Positions 1 to 11,888 of a stretch of DNA of 64,000 nucleotides are shown here, in pieces. Source of the stretch: Lamellibrachia satsuma. Taxonomy: Eukaryota; Annelida; Polychaeta; Sabellida; Siboglinidae. Under the pieces are notes generated by a model. It was not told where the DNA came from. It ran no database searches and saw nothing but the letters and a program-made list of their open reading frames with translations. The number at the start of each line of letters is the position of its first letter. Within the stretch, counting starts at the first letter, position 1. The translations under genes were made by a program, and so were the position numbers. The stretch spans positions 1,422,501 to 1,486,500 of the forward strand of contig BSQZ01000098.1 in assembly GCA_033239005.1 (NCBI GenBank), read 5' to 3'.

Positions 1-140
1 GTCGTGAATTCAACCCGTGCATCGAGCTATCGTTTACATTGATTTAACAAGATTTAACAACATTTGTCATCCAAGCCAAAGGCACAGATGGCAAGTGGAC
101 AAGGAAGCCATTGGCTTATCGAGAGTCCAACAATGTTCAC

Positions 141-1710
141 CTACTTATAACCCGCCCTCCTGATATATGTGTCAACCTTGTTTTTAAACATATTCACGCT
201 GCTAGCAGTTACACAATCTGTAGACAATTTGTTCCATTCATTTATTTTCCTCTGTGAGAACGAGTGCTTCCTGATGTCCAATCTACATTGATCCTTTACT
301 AATTTTACCTCATGTCCTCTAGTTCTGCTATCTTTCTTGAGTGAGAAAAACATATTTCTATCAATATTTTCATACCCATTCAATATCTTAAAAACTTCAA
401 TCTGATCTCCTCTTAACCTCCTTGTCTCTAGAGTTGTTAAACCACATTCTTTCAGGCATTTTTCATAACTAAGGTCTCTAAGTTCTGGAATCATTTTAGT
501 TGCTCTCCTTTGTATGCGTTCAAGCGTATCTATATCCTTCTTACGATATGGTCGCCATGCTTGTATACAGTATTCTAAATGAGGTCTAACTATTGCTTTA
601 TAAAGAGGTATAATTAACTTTTTTCCCTTGTATGTTATGTTTCTTCTAATCAATCCAAGAATTTGATTACCCTTTGAAGCTGCAATACCACACTGCTCTG
701 AAACTTTCATATCAGCGCTTATTGTAACTCCTAAGTCCTTTTCTTTTACAGTAGTACCCAGAACAGTATCTCCCATTTTATAGTTTACATTCAAGTTCCC
801 ATGTCCTGTATGTAGGCATTTACATTTCCCAAAATTGAACAGCATCTGCCATTTCTCAGACCATTTCACTAATCTGTCTAGATCGTTTTGTAAATGTTGT
901 TTATCACCATCAGTATTAACCTTTCTAAACAGTTTTGTGTCATCCGCAAATTTCAGTACGTTACTTGTTATACTGTCGTCCAAGTCATTGATATAAATTA
1001 AGAATAATATAGGTCCTAATACTGATCCTTGAGGTACCCCACTCAAAACCGATTTCCAATTTGAAACTTCTCCATCTACTACAACTCGTTGTCTTCTGTC
1101 AGTCAGCCATTGTTCTATCCAGTCAGTTATGCTATCCCCGATACCATGGGCTTTTAATTTAAGTAGCAATCTTTGATGTGGCACTTTGTGAAAAGCTGAA
1201 AATCTAAGTAGATAATATCTACTGGCGATCCCACGTCTATCCACTTAGTGATTTCTTCGAAAAAACATAACATATTTGTTAAGCATGACCTCGCTTTAAG
1301 GAATCCATGTTGAGATGAATTTAATAATTTATGCTTAACGAGGAAGTCCACCATATGGTCTTTAATTAACCTTTCTAATAATTTACAAATCACTGACGTT
1401 AAACTCACTGGTCTGTAATTCTCTGACTTATTTCTCGAACCCTTTTTAAATAATGGTATGATGTTTGCTTCTTTCCATTCAAACGGAACAACTCCCTCTT
1501 TTAATGACAAGTTGAATACTCTTGCAAGTGGTATACTGATTTGATCTACTGTTTTCATTAGTAATTTTGGAGGAATCCCATCCACTCCCGGTGATTTGTT
1601 ATCCTTCATTGCCTTTATTTTCTTAGCTACCAATTCTGGAGTTACAACTAACGGTCCTAAATATTCAGATTTAGCCCCCTGAAATTTAGCATCAGCAACT
1701 GGTAATGAAG
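141..1710 (-). pseudogene. CR1 reverse transcriptase, broken
   Basis: The minus strand encodes the ORF2 reverse transcriptase region. From 5' to 3' the readable motifs are SPGVDGIP, NYRPVSLTSV, GVPQGSVLGP and the catalytic FADD in KFADDTKLF, followed by the thumb and C-terminal region ending RRAGYK. The frame is lost near 1195-1205, where the block LDFQKAFDKVPH lacks a few bases compared with the copy at 61795-63166. The 5' side is joined directly to 114 bases of ORF1 (1712-1825), which is not the natural order. The enzyme would copy element RNA at the nicked target, but this copy cannot. Confidence 0.85.
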
Positions 1711-1828
1711 CAGGCAAGCAGACCACCACATCATCTCCCTTGTTTAAGACTCTGTCGGTCTTCCTAACTATCGAATCCCCCACAAACACTCTCGCTCTCT
1801 TCCTCACCCCCTCTATCACTGCTGCAAA

Positions 1829-2803
1829 CGTTGTGGCAATGGTGGGAAGGGAACAGGGGGCTTGTGCCAGTAGTTCCGGTGGGGGAACAGTAGATGATAA
1901 AGTGGGGAAAGACACAAGAGATGCTAGGGAGAGCTCACCGCAGCCTGGGAGGAAGCTGAGAGGAGGGAAGGTGACAGGTCGTAGGGAGACAGGACGTAAG
2001 GAGACGGGAAGGAAAGGAACGGGAGGGAAGACAACCGGAGTGAAAGAGAGGGGAGTAAGGGAGACAGGAGGGAAGGAGAAGGGAGTGGGGGAGACGGGAG
2101 GGAAAACAACCTGAGTGAAGGAGAGGGGAGTGGGAGAGACAAGAGCAAAGGAGAGGGAAGTGGGGGAGACAGGAGGGAAGGGGTCAGGACAGAATGTGAT
2201 GGAGGGGATCGAACGGAAGAGTTATTCTGCAGCAGTGATAGAGGGGGTGAGGAAGAGAGCGAGGGTGTTTGTGGGGGATTCGATAGTTAGGAAGACCGAC
2301 AGAGTCTTAAACAAGGGAGATGATGTGGCAGTCTGCTTGCCTGGAGCCAAAATAGAGGTGATAACTGAGAGGGTAAAAAACATCGTAGGCTCGGGTAAGG
2401 GTGGATCTGTTTTAGTACATGTAGGGACAAATAACGTAGAGAGGGAGGGTACAACTGCCATAGTTAGGAAATATAGGCAGTTGGTCAGAACACTAAAACA
2501 GACGCGGGTTGATCAGGTAATACTGTCAGGGATTTTACCTGTAATGGACAGGAGGGGTCACAAATATCGAAATTGTTGGGGGATGGCAATTAACATGTTA
2601 GTCCAGAAGCTATGTAGGGAAGAGGAAGTTGGATTTGTGGATTTATGGGGAAGTTTTGTTGGGAGGGCTGATATGTACATGAAGGATGGGCTTCATTTAA
2701 GTGGAAAGGGGGTGGCAGTATTCGCGGACAAACTTTCAGCAGCAGTAGATAGTGACTTGGGTACAATGACAAATATTTTTGGAAGTAAACATTCTTTAAA
2801 CTA
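1829..2803 (+). pseudogene. CR1 ORF1 (SGNH/GDSL esterase-like domain), 5'-truncated
   Basis: The plus strand carries ORF1 without its N-terminal zinc-finger region. A low-complexity linker rich in G, K, E and T (about 1900-2190) precedes a domain with GDSIVR, VHVGTNN and DGLHLS. These are block-like motifs of SGNH/GDSL esterases, a domain known in ORF1 of CR1-clade elements. An in-frame TGA follows GGKTT at about 2112, so the frame is split. The 3' end of ORF1 is followed four bases later by the endonuclease frame. The related copy at 32167-33045 shows the missing N-terminus. Confidence 0.8.
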
Positions 2804-2806
2804 GAA

Positions 2807-3878
2807 ATGCAGGGGGGTTACCTAGAGGTGTCTCAAGCAGAACAAGAGGCCACTAGCACAGATAAACCAATATCAAATCATCCGAAAAACATCTCTGAAA
2901 AAGGTTATAGATGCGTATGTTTAAATGCAAGGAGCATAGTAAATAAGAAAAACGAATTAAACATTATGGTAGAAGATATTGACCCTCACATAATTGGTAT
3001 AACTGAATCATGGGCCAACATAGATATAACAGATGCTGAATTAGGACTGACAGGATATGTAATGTTTAGGAAAGATTGACTAGGAAGAAGGGGCGGGGGA
3101 GTTATTTTATATGTTAAAGAATCTATTCAGGCTTATGAAATAAAACTAGAAAGGGAAGCAGATTGCGATGAAGCTGTTTGGTGCAAAATTTTTTCAGGAA
3201 ATTCAAAATTAACTATTGGATTAGTTTACCGAAGTCCAAACATAAACGAAGAGGACAACACAAAAATAAAAACCGCTATAAAGGATGTTAGTAAAGGGGA
3301 ATGTATCATAATGGGAGATTTTATCCATGGACACATACAATGGAATTCTCTAGAGAGCACAGGGATTGAGGACCAACAATTTTTATTTTTAATCCAGGAT
3401 AGCTTTCTTACTCAGCACGTACTAGAACCAACCAGGGGAGAAAATGTATTAGATATAGTTTTGTCATCACAAAAAGAATTAGTGGACAATGTAAAAATAT
3501 TTGAACCATTGGGTAATAGTGACCATAATCAAATACATTTTGACATCAATGTAAAATCAGAAAGTAAAAATAAGAAAACGTACAAGAGAACCTTCCACAA
3601 AGGTAACTACAAAGATATGAGAAAATACTTAGCAAAGCTAGATTGGAATAACATGCTAATGAATAAGACCGCAATTGAATGTTGGAATATTCTAAAATAT
3701 GAAATTGAGAGTATCATCGATAAATTTGTTCCCTTCCAAAAACAAGGAAAACGGTGTAGAAAGAAACACTTGTCAAAAGAGGCTATTAGAAAATAATGCT
3801 AAAACAAACTATGTGGAGGGTTTATAGGCGTACCAGAAAGGACGAAGACTATGCAAAATACAAAGAGGCACTTAATAA
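2807..3878 (+). pseudogene. CR1 ORF2 endonuclease portion, broken
   Basis: This encodes the apurinic-like endonuclease that opens CR1 ORF2. Readable motifs are CLNARSIVNKK, GITESWAN (catalytic Glu region), MGDF and SDHNQIHF (catalytic Asp-His). An in-frame TGA at about 3077 interrupts it where the copy at 30856-31851 has an Arg codon. The usual Asn after GDF reads Ile here (MGDFIHG) while the other copy keeps GDFNHG, a second sign of decay. Similarity to the other copy stops near 3878, the outer end of the inverted segment, at the start of the linker to the reverse transcriptase. Confidence 0.8.
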
Positions 3879-4911
3879 AGACATCTTGCTGTGTCCTCCA
3901 TGGCACTGTAGCCATATTGGATCCGCTTGTTAATTACCTATAAAACACATGCCCTCTTTACTGCCAAGTGCATGTAAAGTACATATAAAGTACATGTAAA
4001 GATGACTGGGATCGATTACACTTCTTGTTTACGTATACAATTCACACTTTACAGCTGTAAATTACAATTGAATTTATATTCTCAGTTAGTTTTACAATTA
4101 CAAATTGATATAACAACACTTGTAAAGTGAACACATCATGTGATGTGACTATAACTAAGCCTTGTAATTGGCATAACTGCTTTATTGCAATCAAATTACA
4201 TGATTGTAATTTTTATTGAACAATGATGATAGTTGTTATATCTAATGAGGTTTCGTTTCATACAAACAAGCAGAAGACAGTGCTACTAATATCAATATGA
4301 AATAACAAATGGTTTATTTTTGCAATATATGCAGGTGATCAATATGAGGACGAACAACTATGAGAAGTGTAAGTCTAGGCGATACGGCCGTTGTACGGTT
4401 CCATTCTCAACTACAGAGTAGAAAACTGGCAGTGAAATGATTAGTAACAACTAAATTTCAGCAATAGATGGCACAGTTATCCACAATGGGTTATATCCAA
4501 TTTGTGCGTTTGAGATAACTCATGTTTTCTGTTGCACGTAGATAAGAAAACCAATATATTATCAGTCAGTAGCATGGTCTATAACGTGTTTTCCTACAAC
4601 ACTTACCTCGACCACTATCAACTAGATGGCAGCACAAAACCAGTGTCAAGTATATTTTTAAAATGTTGGCATATGACACATTTTGTGGAAAAATGCTTCA
4701 TGTATTTAAAAAAAATAGATCATGCAATATAATAAAACACTGACAGGACTGTTGAATGTAGTCTGTATTCCTGCTATGCTTAGACGATGGTGTCATTGAA
4801 TTAACATCCACTTCACTGGTTCACTTTCACATCTCATTCTCCAGTGACATCTCATCCTCTGTGTCCCCATAATACTCAGAATCACCAGGTTCTTACATTG
4901 CTTACAGGGCT
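3879..4911. other. Unassigned, AT-rich sequence downstream of the TLDc gene
   Basis: No exon, RNA gene or known element recognised. Short repeated words such as GTAAAGTACAT occur near 3973-4000. The only open frame (4532-4732) is short and has no recognisable motif. Part may be 3' flanking sequence of the minus-strand TLDc gene. Confidence 0.5.
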
Positions 4912-6447
4912 CCTGTCATCTCTCTGCGTGTTCTGTCGTGTGCCCCCATGTTCAACAGTTCCTGTCATCTCTCTGCATGTTCTGTCGTGTGCCCCCATGT
5001 TCAACAGTTCCTGTCATCTCTCTGGGTGTTCTGTCGTGTGCCCCCATGTTCAACAGTTCCTGTCATCTTTCTGTGTGTTCTGTCATGTGCCCCCATGTTC
5101 AACAGTTCCTGTCATCTCTGTGTGTGTTCTGTCGTGTGCCCCCATGTTCAACAGTTCCTGTCATCTCTCTGCGTGTTCTGTCGTGTGCCCCCATGTTCAA
5201 CAGTTCCTGTCATCTCTCTGTGTGTTCTGTCATGTGCCCCCATGTTCAACAGTTCCTGTCGTCTCTGTGTGTGTTCTGTCGTGTGCCTTCATGTTCAACA
5301 GTTCCTGTCATCTCTCTGCGTGTTCTGTCGTGTGCCCCCATGTTCAACAGTTCCTGTCATCTCTCTGAGTGTTCTGTCGTGTGCCCCCATGTTCAACAGT
5401 TCCTGTCATCTCTCTGCGTGTTCTGTCATGTGCCCCCATGTTCAACAGTTCCTGTCATCTCTCTGTGTGTTCTGTCATGTGCCCCCATGTTCAACAGTTC
5501 CTGTCATCTCTCTGCGTGTTCTGTCGTGTGCCCCCATGTTCAACAGTTCCTGTCGTCTCTGTGCGTGTTCTGTCGTGTGCCCCCATGTTCAACAGTTCCT
5601 GTCGTCTCTGTGTGTGTTCTGTCGTGTGCCCCCATGTTCAACAGTTCCTGTCGTCTCTGTGCGTGTTCTGTCGTGTGCCCCCATGTTCAACAGTTCCTGT
5701 CGTCTCTGTGTGTGTTCTGTCGTGTGCCCCCATGTTCAACAGTTCCTGTCGTCTCTGTGTGTGTTCTGTCGTGTGCCCCCATGTTCAACAGTTCCTGTCG
5801 TCTCTGTGTGTGTTCTGTCGTGTGCCCCCATGTTCAACAGTTCCTGTCGTCTCTGTGTGTGTTCTGTCGTGTGCCCCCATGTTCAACAGTTCCTGTCGTC
5901 TCTCTGTGTGTTCTGTCGTGTGCCCCCATGTTCAACAGTTCCTGTCATCTCTCTGTGTGTTCTGTGGTGTGCCCCCATGTTCAACAGTTCCTGTCGTCTC
6001 TGTGTGTGTTCTGTCGTGTGCCCCCATGTTCAACAGTTCCTGTCGTCTCTCTGTGTGTTCTGTTGTGTGCCCCCATGTTCAACAGTTCCTGTCATCTCTC
6101 TGTGTGTTCTGTGGTGTGCCCCCATGTTCAACAGTTCCTGTCATCTCCCTGTGTGTTCTTTCATATGCCCCCATATTCAACAGCTCCTGTCATCTCTCTG
6201 TGTGTTCTGTCGCATGCTCCCATGTTCAACGGCTCCTGTCATCTCTCTGCATGTTCTGTCATGTGCCCCCCCATGTTCAACAGTTCCTGTCATCTCTCTG
6301 CATGTTCTGTTATGACGCTCCCCTTGTTCAACAGTTCCTTTCATCTATCTGTGCATTCTGTCATGATGCTCCCCATGTTCAACAGTTCCTGTCATCTCTC
6401 TGCGTGTTCTGTCGTGATGCCTCCCATGTTCAACAGTTCCCTGTCAG
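4912..6447 (-). repeat. 49-bp minisatellite derived from the last TLDc exon
   Basis: About 31 head-to-tail copies of a 49-bp unit. On the minus strand the unit starts TGACAGGAACTGTTGAACAT and ends with CAGAGAGA. The first copy in gene order is the end of the TLDc coding sequence itself (exon k, 6392-6475): the same words encode DRELLNMGG, and the stop TGA falls at the unit junction. The array would therefore form the start of the 3' UTR. Because 49 is not a multiple of three, all three plus frames stay open for hundreds of codons; these ORFs are artefacts. Confidence 0.9.
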
Positions 6448-6475
6448 GGTTGTCGGCCCAATCCTCCAACTTCAA
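6392..6475 (-). CDS. TLDc gene exon k (terminal coding exon)
   Basis: After the acceptor TTGTTGCAG, 27 codons encode LKLEDWADNPDRELLNMGG followed by ITTEHAER and then TGA (6394-6392). The W-x-DNPDR-LL pattern is typical of the extreme C-terminus of RTC5-type TLDc proteins and follows the charged helix of exon j in phase 0. The last 52 nt form the first, slightly longer unit of the 49-bp array at 4912-6447. The stop codon TGA is the start of the next unit; the same letters TGACAGG encode Asp-Arg in another frame one unit earlier. Confidence 0.88.
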   Translation of the reverse strand: MKLEDWADNPDRELLNMGGITTEHAER

Positions 6476-6632
6476 CTGCAACAAGACAAAAAGCAAAGTG
6501 TTCAAGTGATACTGCACCCTCCAACAGCCGTTGCTGAGAGTGCTTTACACTTTGCACACAGCGGAACTGTTCACACAAACACCATTTCAACTTCTACTGA
6601 AGTTCCAACCACACTGCAATTGTTGTACCCCC

Positions 6633-7594
6633 TGTCTACTTCCAGCTGAGTGAACTGAACCATCAATGTCTACTTCCAGCTGAGTGAACTGAGCCGTCAC
6701 TGTCTACTCCCAGCTGAATGAACTGAGCTGCCACTGTCTACTTCCAGCTGAGTGAACTGAGCCGTCACTGTCTACTTCCAGCTGAGTGAACTGAACCGTC
6801 AATGTCTACTTCCAGCTGAGTGAACTGAACCATCAATGTCTACTTCCAGCTGAGTGAACTGAGCTGTCACTGTCTACTTCCAGCTGAGTGAACTGAACCA
6901 TCAATGTCTACTTCCAGCTGAGTGAACTGAACCATCAATGTCTACTTCCAGCTGAGTGAACTGAGCTGCCACTGTCTACTTCCAGCTGAGTGAACTGAGC
7001 CGTCACTGTCTACTCCCAGCTGAATGAACTGAGCTGCCACTGTCTACTTCCAGCTGAGTAAACTGAGCCGTCACTGTCTACTTCCAGCTGAGTGAACTGA
7101 GCTGTCACTGTCTACTTCCAGATGAGTGAACTGAGCCGTCACTGTCTACTTCCAGCTGAGTGAACTGAACCGTCAATGTCTACTTCCAGCTGAGTGAACT
7201 GAGCCGTCACTGTCTACTTCCAGCTGAGTGAACTGAGCCGTCACTGTCTACTTCCAGCTGAGTAAACTGAGCCGTCACTGTCTACTTCCAGCTGAGTGAA
7301 CTGAGCCGTCAATGTCTACTTCCAGCTGAGTGAACTGAGCCGTCACTGTCTACTCCCAGTTGAGTGAACTGAGCTGTCACTGTCTACTTCCAGCTGAGTG
7401 AACTGAGCTGTCACTGTCTACTTCCAGCTGAGTGAACTGAGCTGTCACTGTCTACTTCCAGCTGAGTGAACTGAGCTGTCACTGTCTACTTCCAGATGAG
7501 TGAACTGAGCTGTCACTGTCTACTTCCAGCTGAGTGAACTGAACCGTCACTGTCTACTTCCAGCTGAGTGAACTGAGCCATCACTGTCTACTTC
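6633..7594. repeat. 34-bp minisatellite in intron j-k
   Basis: About 28 copies of a unit starting TGTCTACTTCCAGCTGAGTG, with small changes (GAGCCGTCAC, GAACCGTCAA, GAGCTGTCAC). Each copy carries a CAGCTG palindrome. It fills most of the intron between exons k and j. I see no copy of an exon edge in it. On the plus strand CTTCCAG looks like a weak acceptor, but that is antisense to the gene. Confidence 0.9.
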
Positions 7595-7858
7595 CAGTCC
7601 AGCTGAGCTGCTAACAAGAGCAGTTAAATAGTTTTGGTGACAGTAAGACATGACGAATATGATGAAAGTCACGAATGTGATAAAATCGGCAACGACAAAA
7701 GTGAAGAAATGACATATCTGATACTATTGAAATCTAACATCTTCCTAACAAGTCTGTTACAAAGCCATCATATTAAGATTATATGTGATAGACTGAGCTG
7801 TGACAAGGCAAGGTGTGGTGTGTATGAAATATAGACAGGATCATACAATAAACCTCAC

Positions 7859-7951
7859 CTTGCGATTCTTCTGTTTATCAGCTTCCTTCTGTTCCCATTG
7901 TTTCTGGCTGAGCTGTTCTTTCAAGACTGATTGTCCTCCACACCCCCACAT
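7859..7951 (-). CDS. TLDc gene exon j
   Basis: The exon is 93 nt (31 codons, phase 0 at both ends) between the acceptor TTTGTTACAG and the donor AAG|GTGAGG. It encodes MWGCGGQ, the end of the TLDc domain (usually [VM]WGCGG), and a charged helix LKEQLSQKQWEQKEADKQKN. The helix matches the lysine/glutamate-rich tail of RTC5-type proteins. The acceptor and the first exon bases are the seed of the array at 7952-8226. Confidence 0.9.
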
Positions 7952-8226
7952 CTGTAACAAACCCCCACATATGTAACAACCCCACATCTGTAACAAACCC
8001 CCACATATGTAACAACCCCCCACACATGTAACACCTCCACATCTGTAACAAACCCACATATTTGTAACATACACTCACATCTGTAAAACACACACCCACA
8101 TACAGTGTGTATAACAACCCCACATATGTAACACACACCCACTCACCTGTAACAAACCCCCAAATCTGTAACACACACCCACACATTTGTAACACACACC
8201 CACATCTGTAACACATACCCACACAC
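7952..8226 (-). repeat. Acceptor-bearing minisatellite ahead of exon j (about 17-21 bp unit)
   Basis: On the minus strand the array alternates GGGTTTGTTACAGATGTGG and TTGTTACATATGTGGGG. These are copies of the true 3' splice site TTGTTACAG|ATGTGGGGG of exon j. About 14 units occur, several keeping the AG. Unit length drifts between roughly 17 and 24 bp, so alternative acceptors would not all keep frame. Confidence 0.85.
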
Positions 8227-8236
8227 ATCAACCCCT

Positions 8237-8891
8237 ATGACTAATCTTATTTCATGTCCTCCAGTTCTACTATCTTTCTTGAGTGAGAACAAGATATTTC
8301 TATCAATATTTTCATACCCATTTAATATCTTAAAAAGTTCAATTTGATCTCCTCTTAACCTCCTTGTCTCTAGGGTTGTTAAACCATTCTTTTAGGCATT
8401 CTTCATAACTAAGGTCTTTCAGTTCTGGAATCATTTTAGTTGCTCTCCTCTGTATTTGTTCAAGTGTACCTATGTCCTTCTAACGATATGGTCTCCACGC
8501 TTGTATACAGTATTCTAAATGAGGTCTAACTATTGCTTTATACAGAGGTATAATTAGCTATTTTTTCTGATATGTTATATTTCTCCTAATCAACCCAAGA
8601 ATTTTATTACCCTTTGAAGTGGCAATACCACACTGCTCTGAAACTTCCATACCAACACTTATTGTTACTTTGTCTTTCATGATAGAACCTAGAGCAATAT
8701 CTCTCATTTTATAGCTTTCGTCAAGTTCCTGTGTCCTGTATGTAGGCATTTACATTTCCCAAAATTTATTAATATCTGCCATTTTTCAGACCATTTAACT
8801 AATTTGTCGAGATCGTTTTGTAAATTTTGTTTACCACCATCATTGTTAACTTTTTTAAACACTTTGCGTCATCTGCAAATCTCAGTATCTA
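8237..8891 (-). mobile_element. CR1 fragment (reverse transcriptase C-terminal region)
   Basis: A 655-bp internal piece of the same CR1 family on the minus strand, matching about 295-965 of the copy at the window start but more diverged. Readable pieces include SEQCGIATSKGNKILGLIRR and sequence equivalent to RRLRGDQIEVFKIL. It lacks the 3' tail and all catalytic motifs and has several small indels, so it is an old remnant in intron i-j. Confidence 0.85.
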
Positions 8892-8984
8892 ACAGTGGGT
8901 TACATGTAGAATGTGGTTATCTAGGGTTGTTATCTAATATTGGGTGGTCTCTATCTGTAATCAAAGTTGATTAAAATATTTAAT

Positions 8985-9612
8985 CCCTACAGAAAGGCAC
9001 ATCCTTGCCATCCCCGTGTGTAGCAGTCATTCAGTCTCCCTACAGAAAGACACATCCTTGCCATCCCCGTGTGTAGCAGTCATTCAGTCTCCCTACAGAA
9101 AGACACATCCTTGCCATCCCCGTGTGTAGCAGTCATTCAGTCTCCCTACAGAAAGACACATCCTTGCCATCCCCGTGTGTAGCAGTCATTCAGTCTCCCT
9201 ACAGAAAGGCACATCCTTGCCATCCCCGTGTGTAGCAGTCATTCAGTCTCCCTACAGAAAGGCACATCCTTGCCATCCCCGTGTGTAGCAGTCATTCAGT
9301 CTCCCTACAGAAAGGCACATCCTTGCCATCCCCGTGTGTAGCAGTCATTCAGTCTCCCTACAGAAAGACACATCCTTGCCATCCCCGTGTGTAGCAGTCA
9401 TTCAGTCTCCCTACAGAAAGACACATCCTTGCCATCCCCGTGTGTAGCAGTCATTCAGTCTCCCTACAGAAAGACACATCCTTGCCATCCCCGTGTGTAG
9501 CAGTCATTCAGTCTCCCTACAGAAAGACACATCCTTGCCATCCCCGTGTGTAGCAGTCATTCAGTCTCCCTACAGAAAGACACATCCTTGCCATCCCCGT
9601 GTGTAGCAGTTT
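8985..9612. repeat. 53-bp minisatellite in intron i-j
   Basis: Twelve nearly identical copies of a unit starting CCTACAGAAAGACACATCC and including CCCCGTGTGTAGCAGTCATT. The only common difference is AAAGACAC versus AAAGGCAC, so the expansion is recent. The source of the unit is not visible in the window. Confidence 0.92.
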
Positions 9613-9845
9613 ATATTTTATCTAAGATTTATTTATGCATTGATACTGTTGTGAGGTTTGTTCATCTTTTTGGTTAATTGGAAGGTAAGAAGATTAATTG
9701 TTTTTTATTCTTTAGGTTAATTGGCAAAACTGACTGTGCTGTTTGTTTGTTTGTTCGTTTGTTTGACAGCCTAACTGAAATAACGCTTCCTTGGATACTG
9801 GCTTCCTTCTTCAAAGGATCCTCTGTGGAACATCGTGAGCCAGCA

Positions 9846-11527
9846 ACAGTGTTACTACTACCCCTGGCATACATCCTATCCAATGAATGAAAGTGTTACT
9901 ACTACCCCTGGCATATATCCTATCCAATAAATGGAAGCGTTACTACTACCCCTGGCATATATCCTATCCAATAAATGGAAGCGTTACTACTACCCCTGGC
10001 ATATATCCTATCCAATAAACGGAAGTGTTACTACTACCCCTGGCATATATCCTATCCAATGAATGGAAGTGTTACTACTACCCCTGTCATACATCCTATC
10101 CAATGAATGGAAGCGTTACTACAACCCCTGGAATACATCCTATCCAATGAATGGATGTGTTACTACTACCCCTGGCATACATCCTATTCAATGAATGGAA
10201 GCGTTACTACTACCCCTGGCATACATCCTATCCAATGAATGGAAGCGTTACTACTACCCCTGTCATACATCCTATCCAATGAATGGAAGCGTTACTACTA
10301 CCCCTGGCATACATCCTATCCAATGAATGGATGTGTTACTACTACCCCTGGCATACATCCTATCCAGTGAATGGAAGTGTTACTACTACCCCTGGCATAC
10401 ATCCTATCCAATGAATGGAAGTGTTACTACTACCCCTGGCATACATCCTATCCAATGAATGGAAGCGTTACTACTACCCCTGGCATACATCCTATCCAGT
10501 GAATGGAAGTGTTACTACTACCCCTGGCATACATCCTATCCAGTGAATGGAAGTGTTACTACTACCCCTGGCATACACCCTATCCAATGAATGGAAGCAT
10601 TACACTACCCTGGCATACATCCTATCCAGTGAATGGATGTTACTACTACCCCTGGCATACATCCTATCCAATGAATGGATGTGTTACTACTACCCTGGCA
10701 TACATCCTATCCAGTGAATGGAAGTTTTACTACTACCCCTGGCATACATCCTATCCAATGAATGGAAGTGTTACTACTACCCCTGGCATACATCCTATCC
10801 AGTGAATGGAAGCGTTACTACTACCCCTGGCATACATCCTATCCAATGAATGGAAGCGTTACTACTACCCCTGGCATACACCCTATCCAGTGAATGGAAG
10901 CGTTACTACTACCCCTGGCATACATCCTATCCAATGAATGGAAGTGTTACTACTACCCCTGGCATACACCCTATCCAATGAATGGAAGCGTTACTACTAC
11001 CCCTGGCATACATCCTATCCAATGAATGGAAGCGTTACTACTACCCCTGGCATACATCATATCCAATGAATGGAAGCGTTACTACTACCCCTGGCATACA
11101 TCATATCCAATGAATAGATTTGTTACTACTACCCCTGGCATAGATCCTATTCAATGAATGAAAGTGTTACTACTACCCCTGGCATACATCCTACCCAATG
11201 AATGGATGTGTTACTATTACCCCTGGCATACATCCTATCCAATGAATGGATGTGTTACTACTACCCCTGGCATACATCCTATCCAATGAATGGATGTGTT
11301 ACTACTACCCCTGGCATACATCCTATCCAATGAATGGATGTGTTACTACTACCCCTGGCATACATCCTATCCAATGAATGGAAGTGTTACTACTACCCCT
11401 GGCATAGATCCTATTCAATGAATGAAAGTGTTACTACTACCCCTGGCATACATCCTACCCAATGAATGGATGTGTTACTATTACCCCTGGCATACATCCT
11501 ATCCAATGAATGGAAGTGTTATTACTA
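9846..11527. repeat. 44-bp minisatellite in intron i-j
   Basis: About 38 copies of a unit starting GTTACTACTACCCCTGGCAT and continuing ACATCCTATCCAATGAATGG. Variants AAGC, AAGT and ATGT at the unit end occur in runs, including a duplicated block near 11140-11220 and 11400-11480, which points to block amplification. No splice-site seed recognised. Confidence 0.92.
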
Positions 11528-11888
11528 CTACTGGTGGTGAGGGTAGATCTGCCAGGGTTACTGATGTAGTGAGAAGTCTCTGGTGGCGAGGATGATCTCA
11601 CCATGAACATCCACCATGAACAATTATATTTGTCATTAGTTTGATGTCATTAAACTGAACATCTTTGTGGACAAAAGGTGCATATGACCAGATATGTTTG
11701 ATGTGAATAAACTACTGCTATGACACGCAAATGTGACATTTCCATCAACATTTGTTTTGTTGCATCACATTTTATATTAAAATTTGCCATTTTCATACTT
11801 AATTCAGTTGTGCCATTATAGTATGTGCCATTATAGTATTTGCCATTTTCAGAAGCGTCTTTATGGTGGATACTATTAAATGACACAC
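11528..11888. other. Intron i-j, unique part next to the donor of exon i
   Basis: Mostly unique AT-rich sequence. A 15-base word ACTATAATGGCACAT is present twice near 11808-11840 (rc). No further exon is supported here. Confidence 0.5.

Larger units (their letters stand above)
44..3878. mobile_element. CR1-group non-LTR retrotransposon, rearranged copy with internal inversion
   Basis: One degenerate CR1-like element in two opposed parts. Positions 44-1825 read on the minus strand and hold the 3' half (reverse transcriptase and 3' tail). Positions about 1829-3878 read on the plus strand and hold ORF1 and the endonuclease. The 3' end is at the left, where a 10-base motif AAATCTTGTT is repeated, as expected for the short tandem tails of CR1 elements. 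The same 3' end occurs in the copies at 30317 and 63166. About 114 bases of ORF1 (1712-1825) are an inverted duplicate of 2229-2343. The layout fits 5' inversion by twin priming during insertion. All reading frames are broken, so the copy is dead. Confidence 0.85.

Noticed and set aside
4844..6649. Cysteine-rich open frames of 174-523 codons on the plus strand
   Set aside because: They are readings of the 49-bp array, open in all three frames and antisense to the TLDc terminal exon.
8985..9612. CRISPR array
   Set aside because: The 53-bp units are direct head-to-tail copies without variable spacers, in an animal-like genome; no cas genes.
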